Counted from the stretch's first letter, positions 26,630 through 35,458 are shown. The stretch: 64,000 bases of DNA from Klebsiella huaxiensis (GCF_003261575.2 NZ_CP036175.1:62001-126000); one strand, 5' to 3'. A program made the numbers and translations. Notes: generated from the sequence alone by a model not told the origin.

Positions 26630-28021
26630 TCAGGCAGTCTGCAAAGTTTGTGTCTTTTTCTGGCGGCGGATTTTACGTTCTTCAAAGACCGCGACGATAG
26701 CCATCAGGCAGATACAGCCGATAGCCGCCGCATCCAGCGCGGCAAAGGTGCCTGCCCAGCCGGTGAGGCCGAAAATCGGCGTACCGTCGGCAATCATCCC
26801 AAGACCGAGCTTGGCGAAGCTGTCGCCGATCAGATAGGCGAAGGTGCCTTTAATCCCATCGGCAGCGCCAATCGCTTTTTTCGGCACAAAGCCCACGGCG
26901 GCAACGCCGATCAGTAGCTGCGGGCCAAACACCAGGAAGCCAAGAGCAAATAGCGATGCCAGGTAGACGTACTGGTTGCTGGCGTGCTGATAAACCCCAA
27001 GGGTGGCGATAATCAGCGCCAGCGCGACGCAGGCCACCAGCGCGCGGCGTCCGTTCGCCAGGTCCGACAACCAACCCCACAGCAGCGTGCCGACCAGCGC
27101 GCCAACCTCAAACAGGGTAAAGCCCTGAATTGCCACTTCTTTAGAAAGCTTCAACTCCTGGAAAGCGTAGACGGTAGACCACTGGTCAATACCGATGCGC
27201 ACCACGTACAGGAAGATATTGGAGAAGCACAGTAGCCAGATGACTTTGTTCTTCAGCACGTACTCGACGAAGATCTGCCATTTAGTCATGGCGTTTTCTT
27301 CTGTCTCTTTGTCTTCTTCGCTGATCTCTTCGCCAAACAGCTCTTCGGCGTTGCCGAGGCCGTAGGATTCCGGGGAGTCGCTACCAAAGCGCAGGCCGAT
27401 AAACCCCACAATCAGTGCGATAATCGATGGGAAGATAAACATACCGATGACGTGACCGTCGAACAGGTAGTTGGCACCAAACAGCGCCACTCCCGCTGCG
27501 CCCGCGCCGCCGAGGTTGTGGGAAATATTCCAGAAGCCAAGGAAGGTGCCGCGCTTACGGCGAGGCGTCCACTTGGTAATGGTCGAATAGCTGCACGAGC
27601 CGCCGGTACTCTGGAAAAAACCGCTCAGGGCGTAGAAGGCGATCATCAGGAACAGGCTGGTCGACCCCGCGCCCATGCTGGCGCTGAAGCCAAGCATACA
27701 GATGGCAGAGAGGATCAGCATAAACGGCAGGAACTGCTTGGTGTTCTTACCGTCAGCGTAGTAGGAGACCAGCGTTTTACCTACGCCGTAGGTGATGGAG
27801 AAACCGAGGCCAATCATCCCCAACTGCGTCATGCTCAACCCATAGGTGGAGATCATGTCGTTCTGCGCGATGTTAAAGTTCTTGCGGATCAGATACATGG
27901 TCAGGTAGCCGATGAAAACCACCAGGTACGACTGCATGAACGGTTTGAACCACATTTTGCGCCGCGCTTCGAGCGGCAGATCCAGGGTCGGCTTGCGCAC
28001 CTGGTTTAGAAAGGCCAGCAT
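26630..28021 (-). CDS. uhpT: Hexose-6-phosphate:phosphate antiporter UhpT
   Basis: UhpT (463 residues, same length as E. coli) is an inner-membrane MFS antiporter that takes up glucose-6-phosphate and related sugar phosphates, and also fosfomycin, in exchange for phosphate. About 12 membrane segments are present, with the conserved YLIRKNFNIAQND and DQWSTVYAFQ regions intact. It is transcribed on its own after uhpC, with a 142-bp promoter gap holding a candidate UhpA site, and ends at the terminator at 26588-26607. No truncation is seen. Confidence 0.97.
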   Translation of the reverse strand: MLAFLNQVRKPTLDLPLEARRKMWFKPFMQSYLVVFIGYLTMYLIRKNFNIAQNDMISTYGLSMTQLGMIGLGFSITYGVGKTLVSYYADGKNTKQFLPFMLILSAICMLGFSASMGAGSTSLFLMIAFYALSGFFQSTGGSCSYSTITKWTPRRKRGTFLGFWNISHNLGGAGAAGVALFGANYLFDGHVIGMFIFPSIIALIVGFIGLRFGSDSPESYGLGNAEELFGEEISEEDKETEENAMTKWQIFVEYVLKNKVIWLLCFSNIFLYVVRIGIDQWSTVYAFQELKLSKEVAIQGFTLFEVGALVGTLLWGWLSDLANGRRALVACVALALIIATLGVYQHASNQYVYLASLFALGFLVFGPQLLIGVAAVGFVPKKAIGAADGIKGTFAYLIGDSFAKLGLGMIADGTPIFGLTGWAGTFAALDAAAIGCICLMAIVAVFEERKIRRQKKTQTLQTA

Positions 28022-28090
28022 TTGACACTCCCGAGCTAATTTTTATACCTGCGAATGGCAGGCATTGTAAAAATCAGCCAGGAGACACGC

Positions 28091-28121
28091 CTGAGACAGC
28101 GTCCAGGCGAAACCGGGAAAA
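28091..28121 (-). promoter_or_regulatory. Candidate UhpA-binding region of the uhpT promoter
   Basis: The 15 bases GGCGAAACCGGGAAA at 28107-28121 resemble, with one mismatch, the GGCAAAAC-N3-GAAA element I recall for UhpA sites. Just before is an inverted CCTG...CAGG (28091-28108). The position, about 70-100 bp before uhpT, fits an activator site. The consensus is from memory and the strand of the element was not checked. Confidence 0.4.
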
Positions 28122-28163
28122 TTTCTTAGTTTTACGCTATTCGACTGAGAAAGGTGAAGTCGG

Positions 28164-29483
28164 TCACGCTTCGCGCGGTGCCTGGGCGTTTAAAAACGGC
28201 AGCAGCAGCAAGGCGGAAATGCCGGCCGCAATGGCGATTACCACAAAGAATCCAGTCCAGTGCCAAATCTCCATCACCTGCGCCAGCGGCCAGCCGGAGA
28301 GCGAAGCCCCCAAATAGGCAAACAGACCAACAAAGCCGGTTGCCGCCCCCGCCGCCTCTTTGTGCGAGCACTCCGCCGCCGCCATGCCGATCAGCATCTG
28401 CGGGCCAAAAACGAAGAAACCGGTAGTAAAGAAGCAGGCTGCTTGCATTACGTAGCTGGCGAACGGCATCAGCCACAGACCGCCGACGGAGAGCAAAATC
28501 CCGGCGGCGAAAATCAGATTCATTGGTCCACGATTACCGTTAAATAACTTGTCAGAACCCCAGCCCGCCACCAGCGCGCCGATAAATCCGCCCAGTTCGA
28601 ACATGGTTACCGCCGAGTTAGCCGTGACCAAATCGACGCCGAGGGTCTCCGACATATACAGGTTGCCCCAGTCGTTAATCGCCGCGCGCACCACGTACAC
28701 CAGTACGTAGCACAGCGAGAGCAGCCAGATGTAGGGGTTCAGCAGCACGTATTTGGTGAGAATCTCTTTACGGGTCAGCCCCGCCCCTTCCTGCTGCTGG
28801 GCTATCTCCAGCTCATCATGCCGCCAGTCGCCCACCGCCGGTAGCCCCACAGCCTGCGGGCGGTCGCGCAGCCGCCAGCAGAGGAACAGTCCGGCGAAGA
28901 TCGCCAGCATCCCGGCAATCATCATCCCCGTTCGCCAGCCGTAGTGCAGCGCCGCCGCGCCAACAACCATCGGGATCAGCGCCCCGCCAACGTTATGCGC
29001 CGTATTCCACAGCGCCCACCAGCCACCGCGTTCGGTACGCGAATACCATGCCGTCAACAGGCGGGCGCATACCGGCGATCCCCAGCCCTGAAAAAAGGCG
29101 TTCAGCGCCCACAGCAGCGCGAAGGCCCACAGCGAAGTGGAGAAGCCGAACAGAATATTTACGACGCCGGTCGCCACCAGGCCAATGCCCATAAAATAGC
29201 GGGCGTTAGAGCGGTCGCTGACGATACCGGAGAAAAATTTTGATAGTCCGTAGGTGATGTAAAACAGCGTTGCCAGCAGGCCGATGTCGCTGCGCGTCAG
29301 CACGTTGCTGGCGAGGATTTCCGGTACGGCGGCGTTAAAGCTTTTACGGGTGAAGTAAAACAGCGCATAGCCCAGCCAGATGGTCAGCAGAATATGCCGA
29401 CGCCAGTAGCGATAGCGCTCGTCCAGCGCCTGTTTATCGGCTATCGGTTGAGCATCCGGCGGGGATTTTAAAAAGGCAAACAT
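28164..29483 (-). CDS. uhpC: Sugar-phosphate sensor UhpC
   Basis: UhpC (439 residues, same as E. coli) is an MFS transporter-like membrane protein that binds external glucose-6-phosphate and activates UhpB. It has about 12 membrane segments, and FYFTRKSFNAAVPEIL and VRAAINDWGNLYMSETLGVD are conserved. The ORF begins ATGATGATG at 29489, but the GAGG spacing and the E. coli length favour the third ATG (29483). It lies nine bases after uhpB, in the uhpABC operon. Confidence 0.96.
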   Translation of the reverse strand: MFAFLKSPPDAQPIADKQALDERYRYWRRHILLTIWLGYALFYFTRKSFNAAVPEILASNVLTRSDIGLLATLFYITYGLSKFFSGIVSDRSNARYFMGIGLVATGVVNILFGFSTSLWAFALLWALNAFFQGWGSPVCARLLTAWYSRTERGGWWALWNTAHNVGGALIPMVVGAAALHYGWRTGMMIAGMLAIFAGLFLCWRLRDRPQAVGLPAVGDWRHDELEIAQQQEGAGLTRKEILTKYVLLNPYIWLLSLCYVLVYVVRAAINDWGNLYMSETLGVDLVTANSAVTMFELGGFIGALVAGWGSDKLFNGNRGPMNLIFAAGILLSVGGLWLMPFASYVMQAACFFTTGFFVFGPQMLIGMAAAECSHKEAAGAATGFVGLFAYLGASLSGWPLAQVMEIWHWTGFFVVIAIAAGISALLLLPFLNAQAPREA

Positions 29484-29492
29484 CATCATTCC

Positions 29493-30995
29493 TCAGGCGT
29501 AACGCAACGGCAGGCTGACGCAAACGCGGGTGCCGTGGGTGCAGGAGATGGTTAAGCTACCGCCCAGCGCCGTAACGCGCTCGCGCATGCCGGTAAGGCC
29601 GAAACCCTGCTGGCTGGAGCCTGGGGGCAGGCCGCAGCCGTCATCCTCCAGTACCAGCATCAGCCGCTGCTCCTGCTGCCAGCCCTGTAACGTAACGGCG
29701 CTGGCGCTGGCATGTTTGACAATATTATTCAGCCCCTCCTGACAGACGCGGAATAGGGTGACGCGCTGGTTTTCACTTAGCAGCGATTCATCAATGCGCC
29801 ACTCCAGGTGGCTGACCATACCGCGATCTTCCAGCTCCATTTCACGCATCAGCGAACGTACCGCCTGTTCCAGCGTCAGGTCATCCAATTGACGCGGACG
29901 CAGGCGGCCCAGCAGACGGCGTACCGAGTCGTAGACGCCGAGTGAGAGCTGCTCAATCAGCTGGCCGCTTTGCCGGACGCTGGCGTCGTTCGGTGCCAGA
30001 CGCTGCACAATCCCTGCCTGGGTGCGAATCGCGGTGATGGTCTGGCCGATATCATCGTGCAGCTCGCGGGCCACCTCGCGGCGCACGCTCTCTTCGGTTT
30101 CCAGCAGGCGCTCCGCCAGCCGCTGGTTGCGCACCAGCTCACTTTGCAGAGACTGGTTCAACTCGCGCAGCCGCTGAATTCCGGCCCCTAGCAGCAGGCC
30201 CGTCAGGCTTTGCGCCAGCAGAGAAAGTAGCAAATCCACCGGATGATCGTGCCAGGTCTGGCTGGCAATCAGCGCGATAGCGTTCATCAGGGTTGCGATC
30301 AGCGCCCCTTGCCAGCCGTAGTGCCAGGCCAGAGCAATGATCGGCAGCGCCAGGCAGAAAGGAGTAAAGCGCGAGAGTTCGGCAGGCAGCCCGAGCTGTA
30401 ACCAGAGGCTGATGCTAAACAGCAGCAGATACCAGATAAGATGCCGCCCGCGCCAGTTCACCGGCTGCGCCACCAGCGATGGCCCCAACGGCCGCCAGAC
30501 GGTACTGGTGAGATAGTGCCAGATAACCAGGCAGGTCGGGGCCAGCGTCAGGCCGCCGGTCAGGGTTAGCAGCAGCGCGTTCAGCCCCTCTTTGCCCTCC
30601 AGCAGCCAGGGAAGTGACTGAAGCAGCGCGGCAGCGATCAGCGCACCGCCCTGACGCAGTAGGGTGAGCCAATCGCGCTGATGACGATAGTGCGAGATCA
30701 GCGCCACCGGCAGAAGGGTCAGCAGGCTTCCGGTCATCAATATTATCGGATGCGCCAGCGCCACTTCCTGCGCCAGCCAGAAGAGAAGCAGCCACTCCGC
30801 GCCCAGCAATACTGGCCAGTAGCCGCGCGGGCATTGCAGCATCAGGCCAAGACGCAGGCCGAAGGGAAATAGCAATACCGCAAGGTCTGGCCGCTCCACC
30901 AGGTGCAGGCTGATGCTCCACAGGCAGAACCAGGCAGCAGAGAAGATAAAGAAACAGCCGATTACCGAGAGCAGTCGGGAGAGAATCGCTTTCAT
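29493..30995 (-). CDS. uhpB: Sensor histidine kinase UhpB
   Basis: UhpB (500 residues) has an N-terminal half of about eight membrane segments (MASE1-like, residues 1-275) and a cytoplasmic HisKA_3/HATPase kinase. The phosphorylated histidine is H313 in REVARELHDDIGQT, and the ATP-binding lid GFGLTGMRERV is near residue 470. With UhpC it phosphorylates UhpA when glucose-6-phosphate is outside the cell. Its start overlaps the uhpA stop by four bases (ATGA on the minus strand), which implies coupling. Confidence 0.96.
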   Translation of the reverse strand: MKAILSRLLSVIGCFFIFSAAWFCLWSISLHLVERPDLAVLLFPFGLRLGLMLQCPRGYWPVLLGAEWLLLFWLAQEVALAHPIILMTGSLLTLLPVALISHYRHQRDWLTLLRQGGALIAAALLQSLPWLLEGKEGLNALLLTLTGGLTLAPTCLVIWHYLTSTVWRPLGPSLVAQPVNWRGRHLIWYLLLFSISLWLQLGLPAELSRFTPFCLALPIIALAWHYGWQGALIATLMNAIALIASQTWHDHPVDLLLSLLAQSLTGLLLGAGIQRLRELNQSLQSELVRNQRLAERLLETEESVRREVARELHDDIGQTITAIRTQAGIVQRLAPNDASVRQSGQLIEQLSLGVYDSVRRLLGRLRPRQLDDLTLEQAVRSLMREMELEDRGMVSHLEWRIDESLLSENQRVTLFRVCQEGLNNIVKHASASAVTLQGWQQEQRLMLVLEDDGCGLPPGSSQQGFGLTGMRERVTALGGSLTISCTHGTRVCVSLPLRYA

Positions 30996-31585
30996 TGCCA
31001 GCTATCGAACATCCGGCGCGCCAGCTCGACGTCGTTGCTGACGCCCAGTTTTTCCAGCAGATTAGCGCGATGGACGTGAACGGTTTTCGGCGAGAGTCCC
31101 AGTTCAGCAGCAATTTCTTTTACTGCCATCCCCTGCGCCAGCTTTTCCGCCACTTCGCGTTCGCGTTTGGTGAGCGGGTCCCGCCGCCCGGCCGCCAGTT
31201 TCATGGCGATATCCGGCGTCAGGTAGCAGCCGCCTGTCGCCACCGTGCGTACGGCGGCGATAAGTTCATCCGGACTGCAACGTTTGGAGAGAAAACCGCG
31301 CGCCCCGGCGTTCAATGCCTGCTCTACCAGCGCCGGACTGTCGTGGACTGACAGCATGACGACAGCCATCCCTTTCGGTAATTGGCTCAGCAGCTCAAGC
31401 CCGGAGATATCCGGCATTGAGATATCGCAGATGCAAACCTGCACCCCGCGACCGGGCAGTCCCGCCAGCGCCTCGCGCCCGGAACCAAATTCGGCGACGA
31501 CCTGAAAATCGGCTTCCAGCCCCAGCAGTTGGGCAAAACCGGAGCGGACGATAAGGTGATCGTCGATAAGGGCGATAGTGGTCAT
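30992..31585 (-). CDS. uhpA: Response regulator UhpA
   Basis: UhpA (197 residues) is a NarL/FixJ-type response regulator. The receiver domain covers residues 1-120 with the phospho-acceptor D54 in CICDISMPD, and the LuxR-type HTH covers about 135-195 (LTKREREVAEKLAQGMAVKEI, GLSPKTVHVHRANLLEKLGV). Phosphorylated UhpA activates uhpT. The ORF is open to 31669, but MTTIALIDDHLIVRSG at 31585 is the family start. It is the first gene of uhpABC, preceded by a degenerate ERIC fragment. Confidence 0.96.
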   Translation of the reverse strand: MTTIALIDDHLIVRSGFAQLLGLEADFQVVAEFGSGREALAGLPGRGVQVCICDISMPDISGLELLSQLPKGMAVVMLSVHDSPALVEQALNAGARGFLSKRCSPDELIAAVRTVATGGCYLTPDIAMKLAAGRRDPLTKREREVAEKLAQGMAVKEIAAELGLSPKTVHVHRANLLEKLGVSNDVELARRMFDSWQ

Positions 31586-31626
31586 GGCGATTCCTGGCGG
31601 GTTAAAAAACGCGCTTACCTTAACGA

Positions 31627-31700
31627 TATACACTTCATCCTTCAAGCTACCTCTGCTCCTCTCAGTCACTTACTGAAGTAAGCGCCCGGGGATTCTCAGA
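31627..31700. repeat. Degenerate partial ERIC element
   Basis: ATACACTTCATCCTTCAAGC and CAGTCACTTACTGAAGTAAG followed by CGGGGATTC match the first half of ERIC with several changes; the second half is missing. It lies upstream of uhpA. The rest, to 31923, is AT-rich DNA without a gene. Confidence 0.65.
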
Positions 31701-31923
31701 TTTTTGCCTTGACGACGCGCGGCTTGTGTAGCCAGCACGTCATTCACAACGGCGGGAGAGATATTTAATTTTTATGTCTTATTGGAACAATCGTAATATA
31801 AGCCTGAAAGTCATTCACACGTAAAATATATCACGATTATTTCTGCCAAAGATCAATGAGTATATTATGTACAGTACGTAACCTGCGTGATATTGTCCCT
31901 AAAGAATCAGCAAGGGAATATAT

Positions 31924-32796
31924 ATGCATCAACGACCTCACTTAGCAAAGCAAACGATCGATGAGCACCAGCTCAATAAGATAAATAAAACAACGAAGAG
32001 TAAAACGGATAAGCTATCGCATAGCGGAAAATTAGCTTATATCAATGATGACTACTGCGAGATTACACGTAACTACACTTCATTTTATGGGATGAATATT
32101 CTGGGTGTTGTGTTTTTCTTGCCTGTTATTATTTTATGTTTTGGTGCTACGCTATTTTTATTATATGATACAGCATTCAATTTTGAGCGTTATGTTGAAA
32201 CTTGGAGTTCAAGAGTAGGCGATGAGTTTTTACTGCATATTGCCTTTTTCACTATATTTTTCATGACATTTGTTTTTGCTGCCATTGTTAATTACTTTAT
32301 CTTCGCTCCTCGACACTATCCGGTTCGCTTCAATAGAAAAACCGGCAAGGTTTATGTTTACGATTACGTTATGTACAGTATTACTTATAAATTAACCTAT
32401 ACTTTTTGGTGGTATCATCCTTTTTATAAGCGAACAAAACCCGAATGCAAAGAGTATGACTGGAGCCAGATACAAGCCATCAGTATCTATTCACGCAATA
32501 AACACTCATCATATTCCACAATTCGCTGTGTCGTTTATGACTCCAGCATCAGCACCACTATGATCGATTCCTTTAACCTGATATCGACCGACGCAGGTAC
32601 GGACGCGCTGTTTATGCCTAACTACAAGCTGTGGCTATGGATTAGTAACTATATGAGTTTCAACGATGCGTTATTAGATACATCCCTTAATACGAAAGTA
32701 GGCATTTATGGCCGTGAAGTAAAGTGGCCTGATGAGATGGATAAAAAATCTAAAGCATCATCTTTAGATGAGTACAGAAAAATCTGCTCTGAATAA
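31924..32796 (+). CDS. Membrane protein of unknown function (possibly DUF6708-like)
   Basis: I do not recognise this 290-residue protein with certainty. A polar, Lys-rich N-terminal tail (1-50) is followed by two membrane segments (about 56-80, GMNILGVVFFLPVIILCFGA, and about 102-127, HIAFFTIFFMTFVFAAIVNY). A cytoplasmic part rich in Tyr and Trp follows, with FAPRHYPVRFNRKTGKVYVY just after the second segment. That layout recalls DUF6708 proteins, some of which occur near type VI secretion genes, but no such genes are here. The gene is AT-rich compared with uhp and ilv on each side, stands alone, and ends in a strong terminator that overlaps its stop. This suggests recent acquisition. A GGGAAT-rich stretch before the ATG is a weak Shine-Dalgarno. 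Confidence 0.78.
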   Translation: MHQRPHLAKQTIDEHQLNKINKTTKSKTDKLSHSGKLAYINDDYCEITRNYTSFYGMNILGVVFFLPVIILCFGATLFLLYDTAFNFERYVETWSSRVGDEFLLHIAFFTIFFMTFVFAAIVNYFIFAPRHYPVRFNRKTGKVYVYDYVMYSITYKLTYTFWWYHPFYKRTKPECKEYDWSQIQAISIYSRNKHSSYSTIRCVVYDSSISTTMIDSFNLISTDAGTDALFMPNYKLWLWISNYMSFNDALLDTSLNTKVGIYGREVKWPDEMDKKSKASSLDEYRKICSE

Positions 32797-32812
32797 CCCC
32801 AGAGCAGATTTT
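32779..32812 (+). terminator. Strong terminator overlapping the orphan gene stop
   Basis: AAAATCTGCTCTG and CAGAGCAGATTTT form a perfect 13-bp stem with an 8-base loop that contains the TAA stop of the preceding gene. The A and T tracts on both sides would let it work in both directions, which suits the convergent ilvN. Confidence 0.9.
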
Positions 32813-32842
32813 CTTCCCGGCAAGAATATTTCTGCCGGGAAG
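32813..32842 (-). terminator. Second hairpin after ilvN
   Basis: CTTCCCGGCA and TGCCGGGAAG form a perfect 10-bp stem around 10 bases, directly next to the previous hairpin and 5 bp beyond the ilvN stop. Transcripts of ilvBN would meet it first. Confidence 0.75.
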
Positions 32843-32847
32843 ATGAG

Positions 32848-33138
32848 TTACTCAAAAAAGACGGCAATTTTGCTGAACATGGACGGGTCGGACTGGTTGC
32901 GTACCACTTTCTCAACGTCTTCCAGCTTTTCGATCTGGCTAATCATCTGCCCGAGGCGCTGGTCGTCGTTGACCAGTAGCCAGATGCGGCTCTGATTGCT
33001 GTCCTGAATCGGCAGGCAAAGAATGCCTTCCACGTTAAATGCGCGGCGGGCAAACAGGCCGCAAACGTGGGTCATTACGCCAGGATGGTTGCGCACGGTG
33101 AGCTGTAGAATAACGTTTTCATGAGTTGGTTGTTGCAT
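32848..33138 (-). CDS. ilvN: Acetolactate synthase I small subunit
   Basis: IlvN (96 residues) is the regulatory subunit of acetohydroxyacid synthase I, the first common step of valine and isoleucine synthesis. It is a single ACT domain (LQLTVRNHPGVMTHVCGLFARRAFNVEGI, then SRIWLLVNDD), which binds valine for feedback inhibition. It follows ilvB by three bases. The length matches E. coli IlvN. Confidence 0.96.
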   Translation of the reverse strand: MQQPTHENVILQLTVRNHPGVMTHVCGLFARRAFNVEGILCLPIQDSNQSRIWLLVNDDQRLGQMISQIEKLEDVEKVVRNQSDPSMFSKIAVFFE

Positions 33139-33141
33139 GGC

Positions 33142-34830
33142 TTATTCCCCCACCATTTCAGTATTGGCCGCACCCGGCGGTACCATTGGATACACTTTTT
33201 CTTCGGCATCGATACGTACGTGGATCAGCGCCGGGCCTGGGCGGTCGATAATTGCCTGCAGCGCCGCCTGCGGGTCGGCTTCGTTATTTAAATCACAGGT
33301 TTGCAGGCCGAAACCGGCGGCGATCTGCATAAAGTTGATCATTCCCGGGTAGGTGGCGGCAAACACGCCCTGCTTATAGAACATGCTCTGCTGTTGATGA
33401 ACCAGCCCCAGGGCTTCGTTATTCATCAGGATGATTTTCACATCCAGCTGATTTTCCGCCGCTGTTGCCATCTCCTGGATATTCATCATCAGGCTGCCGT
33501 CGCCAGAGAAGCAGATAACCTTGCGCTGCGGGTTCGCCAGCGCCGCACCAACCGCCGCGGGCAGACCAAATCCCATGGTGCCCAATCCGCCGGAGGTCAG
33601 CCACTGGCGTGGACGGTTCAGCGGATAAGCCTGAGCGGTCCACATTTGATGCTGGCCCACATCAGTGGTCACAATCGCTTCATCGTCAACGCAGGCGGCC
33701 ACGGCGTTAATCAAACCATAATGGCTGAGCGGGTCTTTCTCCTGCGGGATGTTGCAGGGGAATTCACGCTGCAAATCCGTCACCAGCTGCAGCCATTCGC
33801 TGCGCGGCTGCGCCTCGACCTGTGGGATCAACTGAGCCAGCACCTCGGCAACGTCGCCCTGGATCGCCACGTGCGGCTGCTTAATTTTACCCAGCTCTGA
33901 ACGGTCGATATCAACATGAATAATCTTCGCGTTCGGGCAGAACTGCTCGGTTTTACCAATCGCCCGGTCATCAAAACGCGCACCTAAAACAATCAGTAAA
34001 TCAGCCTCTTGCAGAATAAAGTTGGTACTGCGCGCGCCGTGCATCCCCAGCATGCCCAGCGACAGCGGGTGCGCTTTCGGCAGCATCCCCAGCGCCATTA
34101 AGGTCAGGGTGGTCGGCAGATTGGCTTTCTCCGCCAGCTGGCGAATCTGTTCAGGAGCGTTGACGACCCCGCCGCCCAGGTAGAGTACCGGACGCTGTGC
34201 GGCGTTAATCATCGCCGCTGCTTCACGCACGCTGGCGCTGTCGAACTCCGGGGCCGCCATGCGGGTTCCCGGTTCCGGCAGGGCATCCAGCTCAATGGTT
34301 GCCGCCTGGACATCCTTAGGAATATCTATCCACACCGGTCCTGGTCGCCCGGACTGCGCGATGCGAAATGCGTCGCTCATCACCTGCGGCAGTTCAGCGA
34401 TATTGCGCACCAGGTAGTTGTGCTTAGTGATGGGGATAGAGATACCGTAGGTGTCGACTTCCTGGAAGGCGTCGGTGCCGATCATTGAGGCCGGAACCTG
34501 GCCGGTAATGCAAACCAGCGGAATCGAATCCAGGCGAGCGTCGGCGATGGCGGTGATCAGGTTGGTGGCCCCCGGCCCACTACAGGCCATACACACCGCC
34601 GGTTTACCCTCGGTACGCGCCATGCCCTGGGCGATAAACCCCGCGCCCTGCTCGTGACGCGCCAGGATGTGGCGAATCTGCGTGCTTTGGCTTAATGCGT
34701 CGTAAATGGGAAGGATAGAGCCGCCCGGAATGCCGCTGACCGTGGTGATCCCCTGACGTTCCAGTAAATGAACGACTAACTGTGCGCCAGTGAAGCGCAT
34801 TTTTTGTGATGTTGTGCCCGAACTTGCCAT
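33142..34830 (-). CDS. ilvB: Acetolactate synthase I large subunit
   Basis: IlvB (562 residues) is the thiamine-diphosphate-dependent catalytic subunit that condenses pyruvate to acetolactate, or pyruvate with 2-ketobutyrate. The catalytic glutamate is E60 in ARHEQGAGF. The ThDP/Mg motif GDGSLMMNIQEMATAAENQL lies near residue 435. The N-terminal MASSGTTS matches E. coli. It is transcribed behind the ivbL leader and attenuator, and an ERIC element lies between the attenuator and its start. Confidence 0.97.
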   Translation of the reverse strand: MASSGTTSQKMRFTGAQLVVHLLERQGITTVSGIPGGSILPIYDALSQSTQIRHILARHEQGAGFIAQGMARTEGKPAVCMACSGPGATNLITAIADARLDSIPLVCITGQVPASMIGTDAFQEVDTYGISIPITKHNYLVRNIAELPQVMSDAFRIAQSGRPGPVWIDIPKDVQAATIELDALPEPGTRMAAPEFDSASVREAAAMINAAQRPVLYLGGGVVNAPEQIRQLAEKANLPTTLTLMALGMLPKAHPLSLGMLGMHGARSTNFILQEADLLIVLGARFDDRAIGKTEQFCPNAKIIHVDIDRSELGKIKQPHVAIQGDVAEVLAQLIPQVEAQPRSEWLQLVTDLQREFPCNIPQEKDPLSHYGLINAVAACVDDEAIVTTDVGQHQMWTAQAYPLNRPRQWLTSGGLGTMGFGLPAAVGAALANPQRKVICFSGDGSLMMNIQEMATAAENQLDVKIILMNNEALGLVHQQQSMFYKQGVFAATYPGMINFMQIAAGFGLQTCDLNNEADPQAALQAIIDRPGPALIHVRIDAEEKVYPMVPPGAANTEMVGE

Positions 34831-34860
34831 GCTCCAGTCCTTTTATTCTGGGCCGACTTT

Positions 34861-34984
34861 ACGCGTCGTACTTCACGTTGCTGGTGCGTTGGCTGCGCTT
34901 GGTCACCCCAGTCACGTACCTATGTACGTGACTGGGGATTCGCTCACTTGCCGCCTTCCTGCAACCCGAATTACTTAGCTTATC
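34861..34984. repeat. ERIC element inside the ilvB leader
   Basis: A degenerate ERIC of about 124 bp: GTCGTACTTCACGTTGCTGG at one end, CAACCCGAATTACTTAGCTT at the other, and a core of CAGTCACGTACCTATGTACG with GTGACTGGGGATTC. It lies between the ivbL attenuator and the ilvB start, so it is transcribed when the attenuator is read through. Confidence 0.88.
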
Positions 34985-35001
34985 CGGGCAGGGCTCTTAA
35001 A

Positions 35002-35038
35002 CGAAAAACCCCGCTCGGTTTGCGCCGGCGGGGTTTGG
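35002..35038 (-). terminator. Attenuator of ilvBN
   Basis: On the minus strand CCCCGCCGGCGCAAACCGAG and then CGGGGTTTTTCG form a GC-rich hairpin followed by a T run, 20 bases after the ivbL stop. This is the transcription attenuator that responds to translation of the Val/Leu-rich leader peptide. Confidence 0.9.
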
Positions 35039-35058
35039 AATTCGTGTTGTTCCGGACC

Positions 35059-35154
35059 CTACGGCGCGTTGCCGACGACGACCACCACAGACACGACGAC
35101 CACCGCGGCAGGCGCGGTTAGTAGTAGAGTCGAAGTCAGGATGGATGCGTTCAT
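35059..35154 (-). CDS. ivbL: ilvB operon leader peptide
   Basis: A 31-residue leader peptide, the counterpart of E. coli IvbL (32 residues). It begins MNASILTSTLLLTAPAA and contains nine valines within the ten residues 18-27, then ends VGNAP as in E. coli. When Val-tRNA or Leu-tRNA is scarce, the ribosome stalls here and the attenuator at 35002-35038 is not formed. It is followed by the attenuator, an ERIC and ilvB. Confidence 0.93.
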   Translation of the reverse strand: MNASILTSTLLLTAPAAVVVVSVVVVVGNAP

Positions 35155-35282
35155 TAGGGACCTGTTGTCTTAAAAAAGTGAATGAATTTATACAAACACA
35201 GCTTTTGCCATTTCACAACGGATTTATTTTCAACCATGAGAAACTGCGTGAAGGATCACATTAATTTGCGAAGAGATAGAAA

Positions 35283-35365
35283 CAAAAAAACCCCGCGCAC
35301 GGCGAGGTTTTTTGAACGGTGTCTTTGCGGTTGGTAGCCGCGAGTACACTGTATTACGTCAACGG
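35283..35365 (-). ncRNA. istR: Antitoxin sRNA IstR-1
   Basis: The minus strand from about 35365 begins GTTGACGTAATACAGTGT and ends in the terminator CCTCGCCGTGCGCGGGGTTT with a long T run (about 35284-35312), giving an RNA of about 80 nt. Its first 22 bases are complementary to 35591-35612 on the plus strand apart from two positions (C/T and G/A changes), one or both of which can form G-U pairs. In E. coli IstR-1 binds the tisB mRNA upstream of the toxin frame and blocks ribosome standby. A longer IstR-2 from near the LexA box would share the same terminator; this is expected by homology only. Confidence 0.85.
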
Positions 35366-35458
35366 AAAAAGTATACGCGATCGGGGGAGAAGGCGCAATT
35401 TCGCGACGGTTTTTGCTGATGTAGAGTATGGATCGCACTCGCAGATTTGTCCAAAATA

